Part shown: piece by piece, positions 42,286-51,803 of the stretch | Numbering within the stretch: position 1 is the stretch's first letter | How the letters are laid out: every line of letters starts with the position of its first letter | Source: Flavobacterium sp. GSB-24 | GTDB lineage: Bacteria > Bacteroidota > Bacteroidia > Flavobacteriales > Flavobacteriaceae | NCBI RefSeq assembly: GCF_027924665.1 | Contig: NZ_AP027043.1 | Span: 3,100,001-3,164,000 of the forward strand | Length of the DNA stretch: 64,000 nucleotides | Direction: 5' to 3' | Program-made: the position numbers and the translations under genes | Notes under the pieces: model-generated | Database searches by the model: none | What the model was told of the DNA's origin: nothing | The model's input: only the letters and a program-made list of their open reading frames with translations

Positions 42286-42318
42286 AAGGTCATTGATTTG
42301 TTTCAATGACCTTATTTT
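42286..42318. terminator. Terminator between argH and pectate lyase
   Basis: The stem AAGGTCATTG/CAATGACCTT has an 8-base loop followed by ATTTTAT, 38 bases after the argH stop and between convergent genes. Confidence 0.82.
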
Positions 42319-42329
42319 ATAAAGTAAAT

Positions 42330-43646
42330 TTAGTTTTTTACCAGTTTAAAAGTTTTACTTCGGTTTTCTATTTGTACTTTACAGATATATAGGCCTTTGG
42401 TAAGATTTCCAACATTCAGTTCTAATTTTTCATCACCAGAGATATTTTTTGATTGCGAATATACTTTTGCACCATTCGATGAAAATAAATTAACCTGAGC
42501 CAATCCATTATCTGTACTTGAAAAATCTATATTTAAAAGACGATTAATAACCGATGGATAATATTTTAGATCTAAGTTATTTGTATTTTCATTCAATCCT
42601 AAATTATTGCAGCTTGTAGATAAAGCGGCTTGAGCAGTAACTTGAAGTGTTGCTCCAGCACCACAAGAAGAACTCGAAATGAATCCAGCAACATTTGCAA
42701 TTGGTAAAACAGTATAAGCGTAAGAAGGCTTAATGACAGCGGTTCCTGAGCTTGCAGGCGCATTTAAACAATCTGTAAAAGCAACGCCAATTGTACCGCC
42801 ATCTGTACTCACATAATTTTTAAATGCAGTTCCGATTCTAGCAAAGTCAGTTCCTTCGACATAACAAGTCGTATTATTATTTCCTCCACCCAATCCAATT
42901 GCGAGCGAACCCGAAACCGAGGTATTATAATAACAGTTTAAAATATGCAGTTCTGCATTTCTTGCTCTAGGCATTCTTTCTTTACAACCTTCTGCCCAAT
43001 AACAATTTTTGAAAGTAATGCTGTAATGACCATCAGCAGGTGCGTCACTTTTAGAAGAGCCTACTAAATCTGAAAAACGGTGGTCATCTGCACCGCCGGA
43101 TCCGCCAGATTTTGGAGCCTTTAAGTAAATAAACTTACACCAAGAAACAGTTACATTATCTGCTGCACCTTTGTTGTCAAAATTTCCATCCATTCCATCT
43201 TGAAATTCACAGTGATCAACCCATATATTGGTTGCTTCAGAGGTTAGATTATCACGTCCGTCAACATCATAAGCCCCAGGACCTTCAAAAATTAAATTTC
43301 TGATAATAATATTATTCGAACCTGCTTTTAAATTTAAAATTCCAGAACCTGCTGCTGTTTGATCCAGGTTAACTAATCGAGCACCGGGAAGTCCAATAAT
43401 GGTTTTATCATTTACCTGAAGGCTAGTGTAGGTACAATTTATAGTGCCTGAAACTAATATTACTTGTGGAGTAGTTAATTTTAATTTTGCTGTTAAATCG
43501 GTTAAAGTAGAAACTGTTACAGGCGTGGAGGTTCCTCCGCCAGTTGCAGAAGCTCCAAATCCTTCGGGTGAGCTCATAAAATAATTTTGAGCAAAAAGAA
43601 AAGAGCAAGGCAAAAGCAATGAGAGTAGGATAAGTTTTGTTTTCAT
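42330..43646 (-). CDS. Secreted pectate lyase (PL1 type) with type IX secretion C-terminal domain
   Basis: A 438-residue exported polysaccharide lyase. A signal peptide (MKTKLILLSLLLPCSFLFAQ) is followed by a right-handed beta-helix with the PL1 motifs NIWVDHCEFQDGMDGNFDNKG and RMPRARNAELHILNCYYN. The last 80 residues (DLKYYPSVINRLLNIDF, LFSSNGAKVYSQ, LTKGLYICKVQIENRSKTFKLVKN) are a type IX secretion sorting domain of the type A family. It probably degrades plant pectin outside the cell. It has a good promoter on the minus strand (43694-43723). Confidence 0.92.
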   Translation of the reverse strand: MKTKLILLSLLLPCSFLFAQNYFMSSPEGFGASATGGGTSTPVTVSTLTDLTAKLKLTTPQVILVSGTINCTYTSLQVNDKTIIGLPGARLVNLDQTAAGSGILNLKAGSNNIIIRNLIFEGPGAYDVDGRDNLTSEATNIWVDHCEFQDGMDGNFDNKGAADNVTVSWCKFIYLKAPKSGGSGGADDHRFSDLVGSSKSDAPADGHYSITFKNCYWAEGCKERMPRARNAELHILNCYYNTSVSGSLAIGLGGGNNNTTCYVEGTDFARIGTAFKNYVSTDGGTIGVAFTDCLNAPASSGTAVIKPSYAYTVLPIANVAGFISSSSCGAGATLQVTAQAALSTSCNNLGLNENTNNLDLKYYPSVINRLLNIDFSSTDNGLAQVNLFSSNGAKVYSQSKNISGDEKLELNVGNLTKGLYICKVQIENRSKTFKLVKN

Positions 43647-43693
43647 TTAAGCGTGGTTTTTTGTGGTTTTAATAGTTAATGTAATCGATTGCA

Positions 43694-43723
43694 CAAATGT
43701 AAAAGAATAAAAATTATTTCAAA
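43694..43723 (-). promoter_or_regulatory. Promoter of the pectate lyase gene
   Basis: On the minus strand TTTG is followed after 18 bases by TACATTTG, about 48 bases before the start codon. No operator or sugar-regulator site was recognised. Confidence 0.68.
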
Positions 43724-43913
43724 TCAATTTATCAATTTTTTATCATTTAAAGTTTTGATTACAAGACTTATAAGTGTTGTTCTTACATTAATAAAATTAC
43801 ATGGTATTAATAATCAGATTGACAGATTGAAGTAGCGATTGAAAAGGTTTTGAAGTAAAAGGAGAAAATTCATGGCAAATACATATATTTGATAATCACT
43901 TTAAACAATTCGA

Positions 43914-44912
43914 ATGAAAAAATTTGACGAGCAGTCTACTTTAAGTCTTTATGAAAAAGGTTTAATTACAGAAAATCAGTTTGAAGAAGTTAAAGCATAT
44001 CGAAATTTAAATATCTTTTCGGTAAATGCAGAATTAAAGTTATTTCTTTATTTATCAGTTTTGCTGTTTACTTCAGGAATTGGAATCTTGATCTATGAAA
44101 ATATAGATACAATTGGTCATATTGCTATTCTTTCCCTTCTTTTAATCGTAATAGCAATTTGTTTTTATTATTGTTTCAAGAATTCAAAAGGTTTTCAAAA
44201 AACAGAAACAACTTTCGAGCATCCTGTTTTAGAATATCTGGTTTTATTAGCTAATATTTTAACCTGTATTTTTATTGGTTACCTTCAATTTCAATACAAA
44301 CCTTTTGGAGAACATTACGGATTAGCCACTTTAGTTCCAACGATAGTCAGTTTCTTTTGTGCTTATTATTTTGATAATAAAAGCGTATTAACAATTGCCG
44401 TAACGGGTTTAGCGGCTTATATCGGACTTTCGGTAACGCCTCAGGATTTATTACAAAATAATGATTTTTATGCCAGCGATAGTTTGAGCTATTCTGCTGT
44501 TATGCTGGGAGTTTTACTCATAGTATGGACCATTTATAGTAATCGAATTTCACTCAAAACTCATTTTAGTTTGATCTTTCTAACTTTTGCTCTGCACATT
44601 ATAAGTATTGCGGCAATAAGCAATTTACTGCATCATTACATTTTAATTTGGCTGATTTTCGCAGGTGTTTTAATTGGTTCAACATTTTATTTTTATAAAG
44701 TTAGTTACGAATTCAAAGCAATGTCGATCTATGTATTTATGATTGTGTACGGTTATGTTGGAATAAATATATTGATATTTAGAATTTTCGAAAATGTTGA
44801 TTTCTCCAATATTTGGGAATTATTTATTTTCTTATTGCCGGCTTATTTTATCGGTTCAATTATAATGTTCATCAAATTAATCAAAAACTTTCATAAAGAA
44901 ATCGCAGAATGA
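43914..44912 (+). CDS. DUF2157 family multi-membrane protein
   Basis: A 332-residue integral membrane protein with about nine or ten hydrophobic helices. A short soluble N-terminus (FDEQSTLSLYEKGLITENQFEEVKAYRNL) precedes the first helix, and this cytoplasmic 'LxxxGxIxxxQ' start is the DUF2157 mark. Function unknown. Its last four bases overlap the start of the next gene (ATGA), so the two are translated together. Confidence 0.82.
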   Translation: MKKFDEQSTLSLYEKGLITENQFEEVKAYRNLNIFSVNAELKLFLYLSVLLFTSGIGILIYENIDTIGHIAILSLLLIVIAICFYYCFKNSKGFQKTETTFEHPVLEYLVLLANILTCIFIGYLQFQYKPFGEHYGLATLVPTIVSFFCAYYFDNKSVLTIAVTGLAAYIGLSVTPQDLLQNNDFYASDSLSYSAVMLGVLLIVWTIYSNRISLKTHFSLIFLTFALHIISIAAISNLLHHYILIWLIFAGVLIGSTFYFYKVSYEFKAMSIYVFMIVYGYVGINILIFRIFENVDFSNIWELFIFLLPAYFIGSIIMFIKLIKNFHKEIAE

Positions 44913-46075
44913 TAATATACGACAAACAAATATTAAAGAATGATGCATTAGTTGATGAGGCAGATACTTTATATAAAGGAGGTTTTATAAGCAAAGAGCA
45001 GAAGAAGTTTATAAAAAAAGAATTACCAGTTTTTAAAAGTCAAGATAATATTCTGGTGAGGCTGGGTTTCTTTTTGTTGGGGAATTTATTGTATAGTTCG
45101 ATATGTGGAGCAATTTCTATTTTAGGATTAAGTTCAGAACATATCTTTCTTGAAATTTGCTGTTACTTGTTTGCTGCTGTTGGTTTTGTGGGCTCAGAAT
45201 TATTGGCAAAACAGAATTTCCATAACCACGGTTTAGATGACTCATTTATATTAGGAGCACTTTTAAATGTGGGATTTGCTATCGGAATCACTACAGAAGG
45301 TTATGAAATAGTTATTGCTTTCTTTGTGGCTGTTGTGGCCATTTTTATGTTTTTGAGATATTTACATTTACTATCGATGCTGGTGTTTTGTCTAGCTGTA
45401 ACAGCTTTTTTATTTTTCGGAATGTTTGAATTCGGAGATTTAGGAAAAGCTATTCTGCCTTTTACAGCAATGATTTTAGCTGCAATTTTTTATTTTGTAA
45501 CAAAGAAATTAATTAATAATCTAAACGAAAGTTACTATTACAATGGACTTCTATTAGCCAATAGTTTTTGTTTAGTGCTGTTTTATCTTTCTTGTAATTA
45601 TCTGGTAGTTAGAGAGCTTTCTGCAGAACTTTTAGGAACAGAAGTTAAACCAGGAACTGATATTCCATTTGCATTTTTCTTCTACGGATTTACTTTTATT
45701 GTTCCAATTGTGTATTTGGTTCAGGCTTTAAAAACAAAAGATAGGATAATGTTGTGGATCAGTTTTTTAGCTATTGGATTTTCAATTTATACAATCCGTT
45801 TTTATTACACAGTTTTACCTATAGAAGTTGCGCTGACTCTTGGCGGGCTTATTTTATTTGCAATTGCCTATTTCTCCATTAAAAAATTAAAAGGAAAGGA
45901 AAGTGGCTTAACTTTTAAACCTGATAGAATCAATCATTCAGATGCTATTTTAAACGCTGAAGCTTTAGTAGTAGCTTCTACTTTTGGAATGAAACCGGAA
46001 GTAAAACCACAAGCTTCTCCTATGGAGTTTGGAGGTGGAGGCTTCAGTGGAGGAGGTTCTGATGGAAGTTTTTAG
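44909..46075 (+). CDS. Multi-membrane protein paired with DUF2157, glycine-rich tail
   Basis: A 388-residue integral membrane protein with many helices. Its N-terminus (LVDEADTLYKGGFISKEQKKFIKKELPVF) repeats the soluble start pattern of its partner, so the two are probably distant paralogues. The C-terminus is a glycine/serine-rich tail (EFGGGGFSGGGSDGSF), a type of tail also seen on TPM-domain proteins. No catalytic motif. Function unknown; the 4-base overlap suggests a heteromeric membrane complex. Confidence 0.78.
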   Translation: MIIYDKQILKNDALVDEADTLYKGGFISKEQKKFIKKELPVFKSQDNILVRLGFFLLGNLLYSSICGAISILGLSSEHIFLEICCYLFAAVGFVGSELLAKQNFHNHGLDDSFILGALLNVGFAIGITTEGYEIVIAFFVAVVAIFMFLRYLHLLSMLVFCLAVTAFLFFGMFEFGDLGKAILPFTAMILAAIFYFVTKKLINNLNESYYYNGLLLANSFCLVLFYLSCNYLVVRELSAELLGTEVKPGTDIPFAFFFYGFTFIVPIVYLVQALKTKDRIMLWISFLAIGFSIYTIRFYYTVLPIEVALTLGGLILFAIAYFSIKKLKGKESGLTFKPDRINHSDAILNAEALVVASTFGMKPEVKPQASPMEFGGGGFSGGGSDGSF

Positions 46076-46079
46076 AAAT

Positions 46080-46175
46080 GTAAAATGTGAAATGTGAAAT
46101 GTGAAATGTGAGAAGAAATAACTATTACTCCTTAACTGTCTTACATTTTACATTTCACATTTCACATTTTACAAA
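46080..46175. repeat. Tandem GTGAAAT repeats with inverted copy
   Basis: A tandem array of the 7-base unit GTGAAAT at 46085-46112 is mirrored by TTTCACA units at 46141-46172. The two halves can form a long imperfect hairpin between the DUF2157-like pair and ytxJ. Confidence 0.75.
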
Positions 46176-46183
46176 AAAAAAAA

Positions 46184-46573
46184 TTACACTTTACTTTTTA
46201 AAGCTTGTGCATCAATATCGCTGTGGGAAACATTATAAACTGCTTTTCCATTTTTAATTAAAATTAATTGCGGAGATTCATGATAAACACCGAATCGGCT
46301 TGCAATTTCATTTGAAATATCGCGATGAGCAATCAAATCTAAGAAATACGCATCGACAATTCCTTCAAGATCATAATCTCTTTCAAATTGTTTTAATGCC
46401 ATTCGGCTGATACTGCATCTTGTACTATGTTTAAAGATAACCACTGGTTTTTCATTTGATATTGCTTCGATTTCCATTAATTGAACAATATCTGTTAATT
46501 CTGTCCAGTTTACTTTACTTTTTGGAGCTTCTGAGTTCTCTGAACTTCCGAAGATTGAATTAAAAAAACTCAT
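46184..46573 (-). CDS. ytxJ: Bacillithiol-system redox protein YtxJ
   Basis: A 129-residue thioredoxin-fold protein matching YtxJ, linked with bacillithiol-dependent protein thiol repair. The single active cysteine is C53 in FKHSTRCSISRMAL. The last part, YHESPQLILIKNGKAVYNVSHSDID, holds the cis-Pro typical of the fold. It is monothiol, consistent with a bacilliredoxin-like role. No bacillithiol synthesis genes are visible in this window. Confidence 0.87.
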   Translation of the reverse strand: MSFFNSIFGSSENSEAPKSKVNWTELTDIVQLMEIEAISNEKPVVIFKHSTRCSISRMALKQFERDYDLEGIVDAYFLDLIAHRDISNEIASRFGVYHESPQLILIKNGKAVYNVSHSDIDAQALKSKV

Positions 46574-46779
46574 ATTTGACTTGTTTTATGACTTTTTGGC
46601 ATTTAAATATGATAAAAATCATCTTTTAAATGTCATTTTGTCTTTATTTTTGATATGGAATATAATTTGTCTATTCGAGTACAAAGTTAGAGTATTTGAA
46701 CTAAAAAAGTATCTCAATAAGTTGTAACTTTAATCTTATTGAATACCAGATAAATAAAATCAATCAAATTGAAAAAAAT

Positions 46780-49377
46780 ATGAATATTAATAAGTTTACT
46801 ATTAAATCGCAGGAAGCCATTCAGTTGTCACAGCAAATAGCACAACGAAATGGCCAGCAGCAAATTGAAAATGAGCACATTTTCAAAGCAATTTTTGAAG
46901 TTGATGAAAACGTGGCGCCTTTTATATTGAAAAAATTAAATGTAAATGTGCCTTTGTTTTTACAAGTTCTAGACAGTACAATTCAGAGTTTTCCAAAAGT
47001 TTCAGGAGGCGACATTCTGCTTTCGAGAGACGCCAATAAAGCTTTGAATGAAGCTGAAATTATTGCACAAAAAATGAACGACGAATATGTTTCGATCGAA
47101 CATTTAATTTTAGCGATTTTTGACTCAAAAAGTAAAGTTTCTCAGATCTTAAAAGATCAGGGAGTTACTGGTAAAGGTCTAAAAGCTGCAATTGAAGAAT
47201 TACGTAAAGGCGAAAGAGTAACCTCGGCATCGGCTGAAGAAACCTATAATTCGTTAAACAAATATGCTAAAAACTTAAACGAATTAGCACGTACAGGAAA
47301 ACTAGATCCAGTTATTGGCCGTGACGAAGAAATCCGTCGTGTATTGCAGATTCTGACTCGCAGAACAAAAAACAACCCAATGCTTATTGGGGAGCCAGGA
47401 GTTGGTAAAACTGCAATTGCAGAAGGTTTAGCACATAGAATTGTGGACGGAGACGTTCCAGAAAACTTAAAAGATAAGATCGTTTTCTCATTAGATATGG
47501 GGGCTTTGATCGCCGGCGCAAAATTCAAAGGAGAGTTTGAAGAACGTTTAAAATCTGTTGTAAAAGAAGTAACTTCTGCAGAAGGCGATATCGTTCTTTT
47601 TATTGATGAGATTCACACGCTTGTAGGTGCGGGTGGAGGTGAAGGTGCAATGGATGCGGCTAACATTTTGAAACCAGCTTTGGCTCGTGGTGAATTAAGA
47701 GCAATTGGAGCAACAACTTTAGATGAATATCAAAAATATTTTGAAAAAGATAAAGCATTAGAAAGACGTTTCCAAAAAGTTCTAATCGACGAACCAGATA
47801 CAGAAAGTGCGATTTCAATCTTACGTGGAATCAAAGAAAAATACGAAACGCATCATAAAGTACAGATTAAAGATGAGGCTATTATTGCAGCCGTTGAACT
47901 TTCGCAGCGTTATATTACAAACCGTTTTTTACCAGACAAGGCGATTGACTTAATGGACGAGGCGGCTTCGAAACTGCGTATGGAGATCAATTCAAAACCA
48001 GAAGAATTAGATGTTTTGGATCGTAAAATAATGCAGCTTGAAATTGAAATCGAAGCCATTAAACGCGAGAAAGAAGAAAGCAAATTGAAGATTCTTCACA
48101 TGGATTTGGCGAATTTGAAAGAAGAACGCAACGAAATCTATGCAAGATGGAAATCTGAAAAAGATATTGTAGACGGAATTCAGGCTGTAAAACTTGAAAT
48201 CGAAGACTTTAAGTATGAAGCAGAACGTGCAGAACGTGATGGTGATTACGGAAAAGTGGCCGAAATTCGTTACGGAAAAATAAAAGAAGCACAGGAACGT
48301 CAGGAAGCTTTGCAAAAACAATTACTTGAATTCCAATCGGGTACATCTTTGATTAAAGAAGAAGTTACCAGAGAAGATATTGCCGAAGTTGTAGCAAAAT
48401 GGACAGGAATTCCAGTAATGAAAATGCTTCAAACAGAAAGAGAAAAACTCTTGCATCTTGAAGATGAGTTACACAAACGTGTAGTAGGACAGGAAGAAGC
48501 GATTGAAGCCGTAAGTGATGCTGTTCGCAGAAGTCGTGCTGGTTTACAGGATATGAAAAAACCAGTTGGAACATTCTTGTTTTTGGGAACAACAGGAGTT
48601 GGTAAAACAGAGCTTGCAAAAGCATTGGCCGAATATCTTTTTGATGATGAAAACGCCATGACGCGTATCGATATGAGTGAGTACCAAGAACGCCACAGTG
48701 TGAGCCGTTTAGTTGGAGCGCCTCCAGGATATGTGGGTTATGATGAAGGAGGTCAATTGACAGAGGCTGTTCGTAGAAAACCTTATTCTGTAATACTGTT
48801 AGACGAGATTGAGAAAGCGCATCCAGATACATTCAATATCTTATTGCAGGTTCTTGACGAAGGTCGTTTAACAGATAACAAAGGTCGCCTTGCCGATTTC
48901 AAAAACACAATTATTATCATGACTTCAAATATGGGAAGCCAGATTATACAAGAAAAGTTTGAGAACCTAAAAGGCGGTGTTGAAGCAGCAACAGAAGCAG
49001 CTAAAAACGAAGTTCTAGGATTATTAAAACAAACTGTTCGTCCAGAGTTTATCAACCGTATTGATGAAATCGTAATGTTTACACCGCTTACCGTTGAAAA
49101 TATTTCGAAAATCGTAAGCCTACAGCTTAAGAGCGTTACAAAAATGCTGGCATTACAAGGAATTACAATGGATGCAACCCCAGAAGCAATTGCTTATTTG
49201 TCAGACAAAGGATATGATCCTCAATTTGGGGCAAGACCTGTAAAACGTGTTGTGCAGAGAGAGGTTTTAAACCAGCTTTCAAAAGAAATTCTGGCAGGAA
49301 ATATAACAACAGAGAGCATTATTTTATTAGACGCTTTCGATGGCAAATTGGTTTTTAGAAACCAGACAGCTAATTAA
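46780..49377 (+). CDS. clpB: ATP-dependent chaperone ClpB
   Basis: An 865-residue Hsp100 disaggregase. The N-terminal domain is at 1-145, NBD1 has Walker [10 protein letters not shown] (near 205) and Walker [13 protein letters not shown], a middle coiled-coil domain covers about 400-520, and NBD2 has Walker [10 protein letters not shown] (near 605) and [13 protein letters not shown]. The closing segments [21 protein letters not shown] match ClpB. The length is right for the full form. It probably responds to heat or protein stress, but no HrcA or sigma-32 site was seen. Confidence 0.97.
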   Translation: MNINKFTIKSQEAIQLSQQIAQRNGQQQIENEHIFKAIFEVDENVAPFILKKLNVNVPLFLQVLDSTIQSFPKVSGGDILLSRDANKALNEAEIIAQKMNDEYVSIEHLILAIFDSKSKVSQILKDQGVTGKGLKAAIEELRKGERVTSASAEETYNSLNKYAKNLNELARTGKLDPVIGRDEEIRRVLQILTRRTKNNPMLIGEPGVGKTAIAEGLAHRIVDGDVPENLKDKIVFSLDMGALIAGAKFKGEFEERLKSVVKEVTSAEGDIVLFIDEIHTLVGAGGGEGAMDAANILKPALARGELRAIGATTLDEYQKYFEKDKALERRFQKVLIDEPDTESAISILRGIKEKYETHHKVQIKDEAIIAAVELSQRYITNRFLPDKAIDLMDEAASKLRMEINSKPEELDVLDRKIMQLEIEIEAIKREKEESKLKILHMDLANLKEERNEIYARWKSEKDIVDGIQAVKLEIEDFKYEAERAERDGDYGKVAEIRYGKIKEAQERQEALQKQLLEFQSGTSLIKEEVTREDIAEVVAKWTGIPVMKMLQTEREKLLHLEDELHKRVVGQEEAIEAVSDAVRRSRAGLQDMKKPVGTFLFLGTTGVGKTELAKALAEYLFDDENAMTRIDMSEYQERHSVSRLVGAPPGYVGYDEGGQLTEAVRRKPYSVILLDEIEKAHPDTFNILLQVLDEGRLTDNKGRLADFKNTIIIMTSNMGSQIIQEKFENLKGGVEAATEAAKNEVLGLLKQTVRPEFINRIDEIVMFTPLTVENISKIVSLQLKSVTKMLALQGITMDATPEAIAYLSDKGYDPQFGARPVKRVVQREVLNQLSKEILAGNITTESIILLDAFDGKLVFRNQTAN

Positions 49378-49400
49378 TTTTTTTTTTCATTGTTAATCTT

Positions 49401-49433
49401 AAAAGCATCAGTATTTTACTGGTGCTTTTTTTT
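49401..49433 (+). terminator. Terminator after clpB
   Basis: AAAAGCATCAGT/ACTGGTGCTTTT with an ATTT loop and an eight-T tail, 23 bases after the clpB stop. Confidence 0.9.
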
Positions 49434-49554
49434 ATCCGTGAATTCTGAAACTTTTACCCTCATTTGTGTAACAACAGATTTATTAAAAACATAGAATTTT
49501 ATAATTAATATAAATCAAACAAATTCAAATAATTAATTTAAAAAAAGAAAAGCT

Positions 49555-49674
49555 ATGAATAATATATTTAGAGGTTTAATCGCAGGATATGGTGCAAAAA
49601 AGTTAGGTGGAGGATGTTTCGGAACTATTTTAGTTTTTATTATTATCTGGGTTATTTTAGGACAATGCAGTTAA
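49555..49674 (+). CDS. Small hydrophobic peptide (39 residues)
   Basis: An ATG ORF preceded by the A-rich AAAAAAGAAAAGCT, beginning MNNIFRGLIAGYGAKKLGGG. It has one hydrophobic helix (ILVFIIIWVILG, residues 25-36) after a short glycine-rich, basic stretch, and two cysteines. It is probably an inner-membrane microprotein. It sits between clpB and the DUF808 gene, all on the same strand. I do not know the family, but the coding pattern is better than chance. Confidence 0.6.
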   Translation: MNNIFRGLIAGYGAKKLGGGCFGTILVFIIIWVILGQCS

Positions 49675-49791
49675 TTTTTCTGCAGATTGTAATACAGAAA
49701 ATTACGAATAAATCGATAAATTTTGACAAGATATTGTTGGGAAGATTAAGTCAAAATGTCTAGATTCGCATCACTAAAATAAATTTAAAAA

Positions 49792-50673
49792 ATGGCTTCA
49801 GGTTTTTTCGTTCTATTAGATGATATCGCAGCAATTATGGATGACGTTGCAGTAATGAGTAAAGTTGCTGCAAAGAAAACAGCTGGAATTCTGGGTGATG
49901 ATTTAGCAGTAAATGCTGAAAAAGCATCAGGATTTGCTTCATCAAGAGAACTTCCCGTTTTATGGGCAATTAGTAAAGGTTCGTTGCTGAATAAAATAAT
50001 TATTCTTCCAATTGCATTTTTATTAAGTGCATTTTTTCCAATCGCAATCATGGTAATTTTAGTGCTTGGAGGATTGTTTTTAGCTTACGAAGGAGCCGAA
50101 AAAATATACGAATTCATATTTCCGCACAAACACGAAGAAGCAGAAGGAATTAATGAAGAAGTTTTAACCGAAGAAGAAATTCTAGTTGTAGAAAAAGCAA
50201 AAGTAAAATCTGCAATTGTAACCGATTTTATTCTTTCTGTAGAAATTGTGATCATTGCTTTAGGGACTGTGATCGGAAAACCATTATTGTCGCAGATTAT
50301 TACAGTATCGATTATTGCCGTAATTGCAACAGTTGGTGTTTATGGTATTGTAGCGCTTATTGTTCGCATGGACGAAGTAGGTTTCAAAATGATTCAGCAC
50401 AGTAAAAAAGAAAACAGCCTTTTAAAAACTGTTGGAAACATTTTAGTTCAAGCGCTTCCAAAAGTAATTAAAGCATTAACTATTATCGGAACCATTGCAT
50501 TAATATTAGTTGCGGGCGGCTTATTTGTTCACAACATTGAATTCTTTCATCATCTTTTCCCATCATTGCCCGCAATAGTAAAAGAATTTTCCATTGGACT
50601 TGTAATGGGATTTATTGTTCTGGGAGTTGTAAATCTCTTCAAAAAGCTTTTTAAAAAGAAAACAGCTAAATAA
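49792..50673 (+). CDS. DUF808 family membrane protein (YedI-like)
   Basis: A 293-residue integral membrane protein. The N-terminus MASGFFVLLDDIAAIMDDVAVMSKVAAKKTAGILGDDLAVNA is the DUF808/YedI mark. Five or six hydrophobic helices follow, with an acidic segment between them (HKHEEAEGINEEVLTEEEILV). The function is unknown in any organism I know of. Terminator follows at 50697. Confidence 0.88.
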   Translation: MASGFFVLLDDIAAIMDDVAVMSKVAAKKTAGILGDDLAVNAEKASGFASSRELPVLWAISKGSLLNKIIILPIAFLLSAFFPIAIMVILVLGGLFLAYEGAEKIYEFIFPHKHEEAEGINEEVLTEEEILVVEKAKVKSAIVTDFILSVEIVIIALGTVIGKPLLSQIITVSIIAVIATVGVYGIVALIVRMDEVGFKMIQHSKKENSLLKTVGNILVQALPKVIKALTIIGTIALILVAGGLFVHNIEFFHHLFPSLPAIVKEFSIGLVMGFIVLGVVNLFKKLFKKKTAK

Positions 50674-50696
50674 AAAAAAGAAAATATATTTAAAAG

Positions 50697-50725
50697 AAAC
50701 ATCAGTTAACGCTGGTGTTTTTTTT
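50697..50725 (+). terminator. Terminator after the DUF808 gene
   Basis: AAACATCAG/CTGGTGTTT with a TTAACG loop and an eight-T tail. Confidence 0.87.
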
Positions 50726-50763
50726 GTTTAGAAGCACGCTAATTCGTTTTCAAAAGTACTTCT

Positions 50764-50834
50764 TGTCCCGCTATCCGCTATATCTTTTCCCCGCTAAAGA
50801 AGCGGGAAAAAGGATGCCGCTTCTATCGGGGCTA
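50764..50834. repeat. REP-like intergenic element, family B copy 2
   Basis: It shares TCCCGCTATCCG at the left and CTATCGGGGCTAA at the right with the copy at 40748-40829. The centre is a separate hairpin (TTTCCCCGCT/AAGCGGGAAA). Confidence 0.8.
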
Positions 50835-51011
50835 AGTAAGATCTTTTTATTTTCATAAGAATTAACGGTAATTGTAAAACTTTTTTTTAATAAATAAGTT
50901 TTTGATTTATAAGTGTTTAATGTCCGGTTGAAAATTTTTAACATTTTTTCAAAGCAACCATTGCAACCAACCCGCATCTTCATAGTAATTAACAATTAAT
51001 TATTATTTTAT

Positions 51012-51422
51012 ATGAAAAGTTTTAGATTAAAATCAGTTTTGGTAGTATTATTTTTATCAATTGGATTTGTTTCATGCAACAACGACGACGATGAAAAGCC
51101 AGTAAACCAAAATACAAAGGCAGCATTAGTAACAGAAATTAAAGGACCAGCGACAGGAAAAGTAAATGACGAATTGAGCTATGAGGTAACGTATATTGTA
51201 GATAACGCTTGTGCTGAATTCGACAAAATCTCTGAAGTAACAATTGGAACAGAAAAAGGATTACAAGTAATTGCAAAATATCCATCAGAAGTTTGTACAC
51301 AACAAGTTCCAGAACCTAAGAAAACAGTTTATAAATTTAAATCAACAGTAAAAGGAACTTTTGAAATTAAATTCAAAAAATCAGAAACAGAATTCTTAAC
51401 TCAAAAAGTAGTTATCGAGTAA
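51012..51422 (+). CDS. Hypothetical lipoprotein
   Basis: A 136-residue protein with a lipoprotein signal peptide (MKSFRLKSVLVVLFLSIGFVSC; lipobox VSC, Cys22) followed by an acidic NNDDDE spacer, which often marks surface-exposed lipoproteins in Bacteroidetes. The rest is a single beta-rich domain with two cysteines (NACAEF, EVCTQQ). Function unknown. No promoter consensus is visible. Confidence 0.78.
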   Translation: MKSFRLKSVLVVLFLSIGFVSCNNDDDEKPVNQNTKAALVTEIKGPATGKVNDELSYEVTYIVDNACAEFDKISEVTIGTEKGLQVIAKYPSEVCTQQVPEPKKTVYKFKSTVKGTFEIKFKKSETEFLTQKVVIE

Positions 51423-51551
51423 CAACTTGCATAGTTGATTTTTTAGGTTGTAAAACCATTTTGCAAATGTTTAATTTTAAACTGCTGTGAAATGGTTTTT
51501 ATAGTTTAAAAAACTGATTCAAAATACTTATCTTTGAAAGATCAAAATAAT

Positions 51552-51803
51552 ATGATTATGGGAGCTTTAGAGTTGAGAGAAAGTGTGTTAGAATATATTA
51601 ATACGGCTGATGAGCGTCTTTTAAAAGTTGTAAAAGCAGTTATTGAAAGCTATCAGGAAGAAGAAATAGTTGCATTTTCAGTAGAAGGAAAACCAATTAC
51701 GAGGAGTGAATATAAAACTCAACTAGCAGATGGTAAATTAGAAATTGAAAAAGGACAATATACTTCTCAGGAGGATTTAGAAAAAGAATCTGAGAACTGG
51801 TAA
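51552..51803 (+). CDS. Antitoxin-like protein upstream of broken ParE/RelE toxin
   Basis: An 83-residue acidic protein (start ATG 51552; an upstream in-frame TTG at 51534 is also possible). MGALELRESVLEYINTADERLLKVVKAVIESYQ is the helical segment common in antitoxins paired with ParE/RelE toxins in Bacteroidetes; the C-terminus SQEDLEKESENW is acidic and would bind toxin. Its stop codon overlaps the toxin start codon (TAATG). Regulation is probably autogenous, but no operator was clear. Confidence 0.72.
   Translation: MIMGALELRESVLEYINTADERLLKVVKAVIESYQEEEIVAFSVEGKPITRSEYKTQLADGKLEIEKGQYTSQEDLEKESENW

Larger units (their letters stand above)
50674..51011. other. Intergenic region with terminator and family B repeat
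   Basis: A non-coding gap of 338 bases. It holds the DUF808 terminator (50697-50725), a family B repeat (50764-50834) and about 170 bases of AT-rich sequence ahead of the lipoprotein gene at 51012. No RNA gene recognised. Confidence 0.6.

Noticed and set aside
48365..48832. Minus-strand ORF of 155 codons inside clpB
   Set aside because: Shadow of the strongly conserved clpB frame; the peptide is rich in His/Leu/Gln as expected of an antisense frame.
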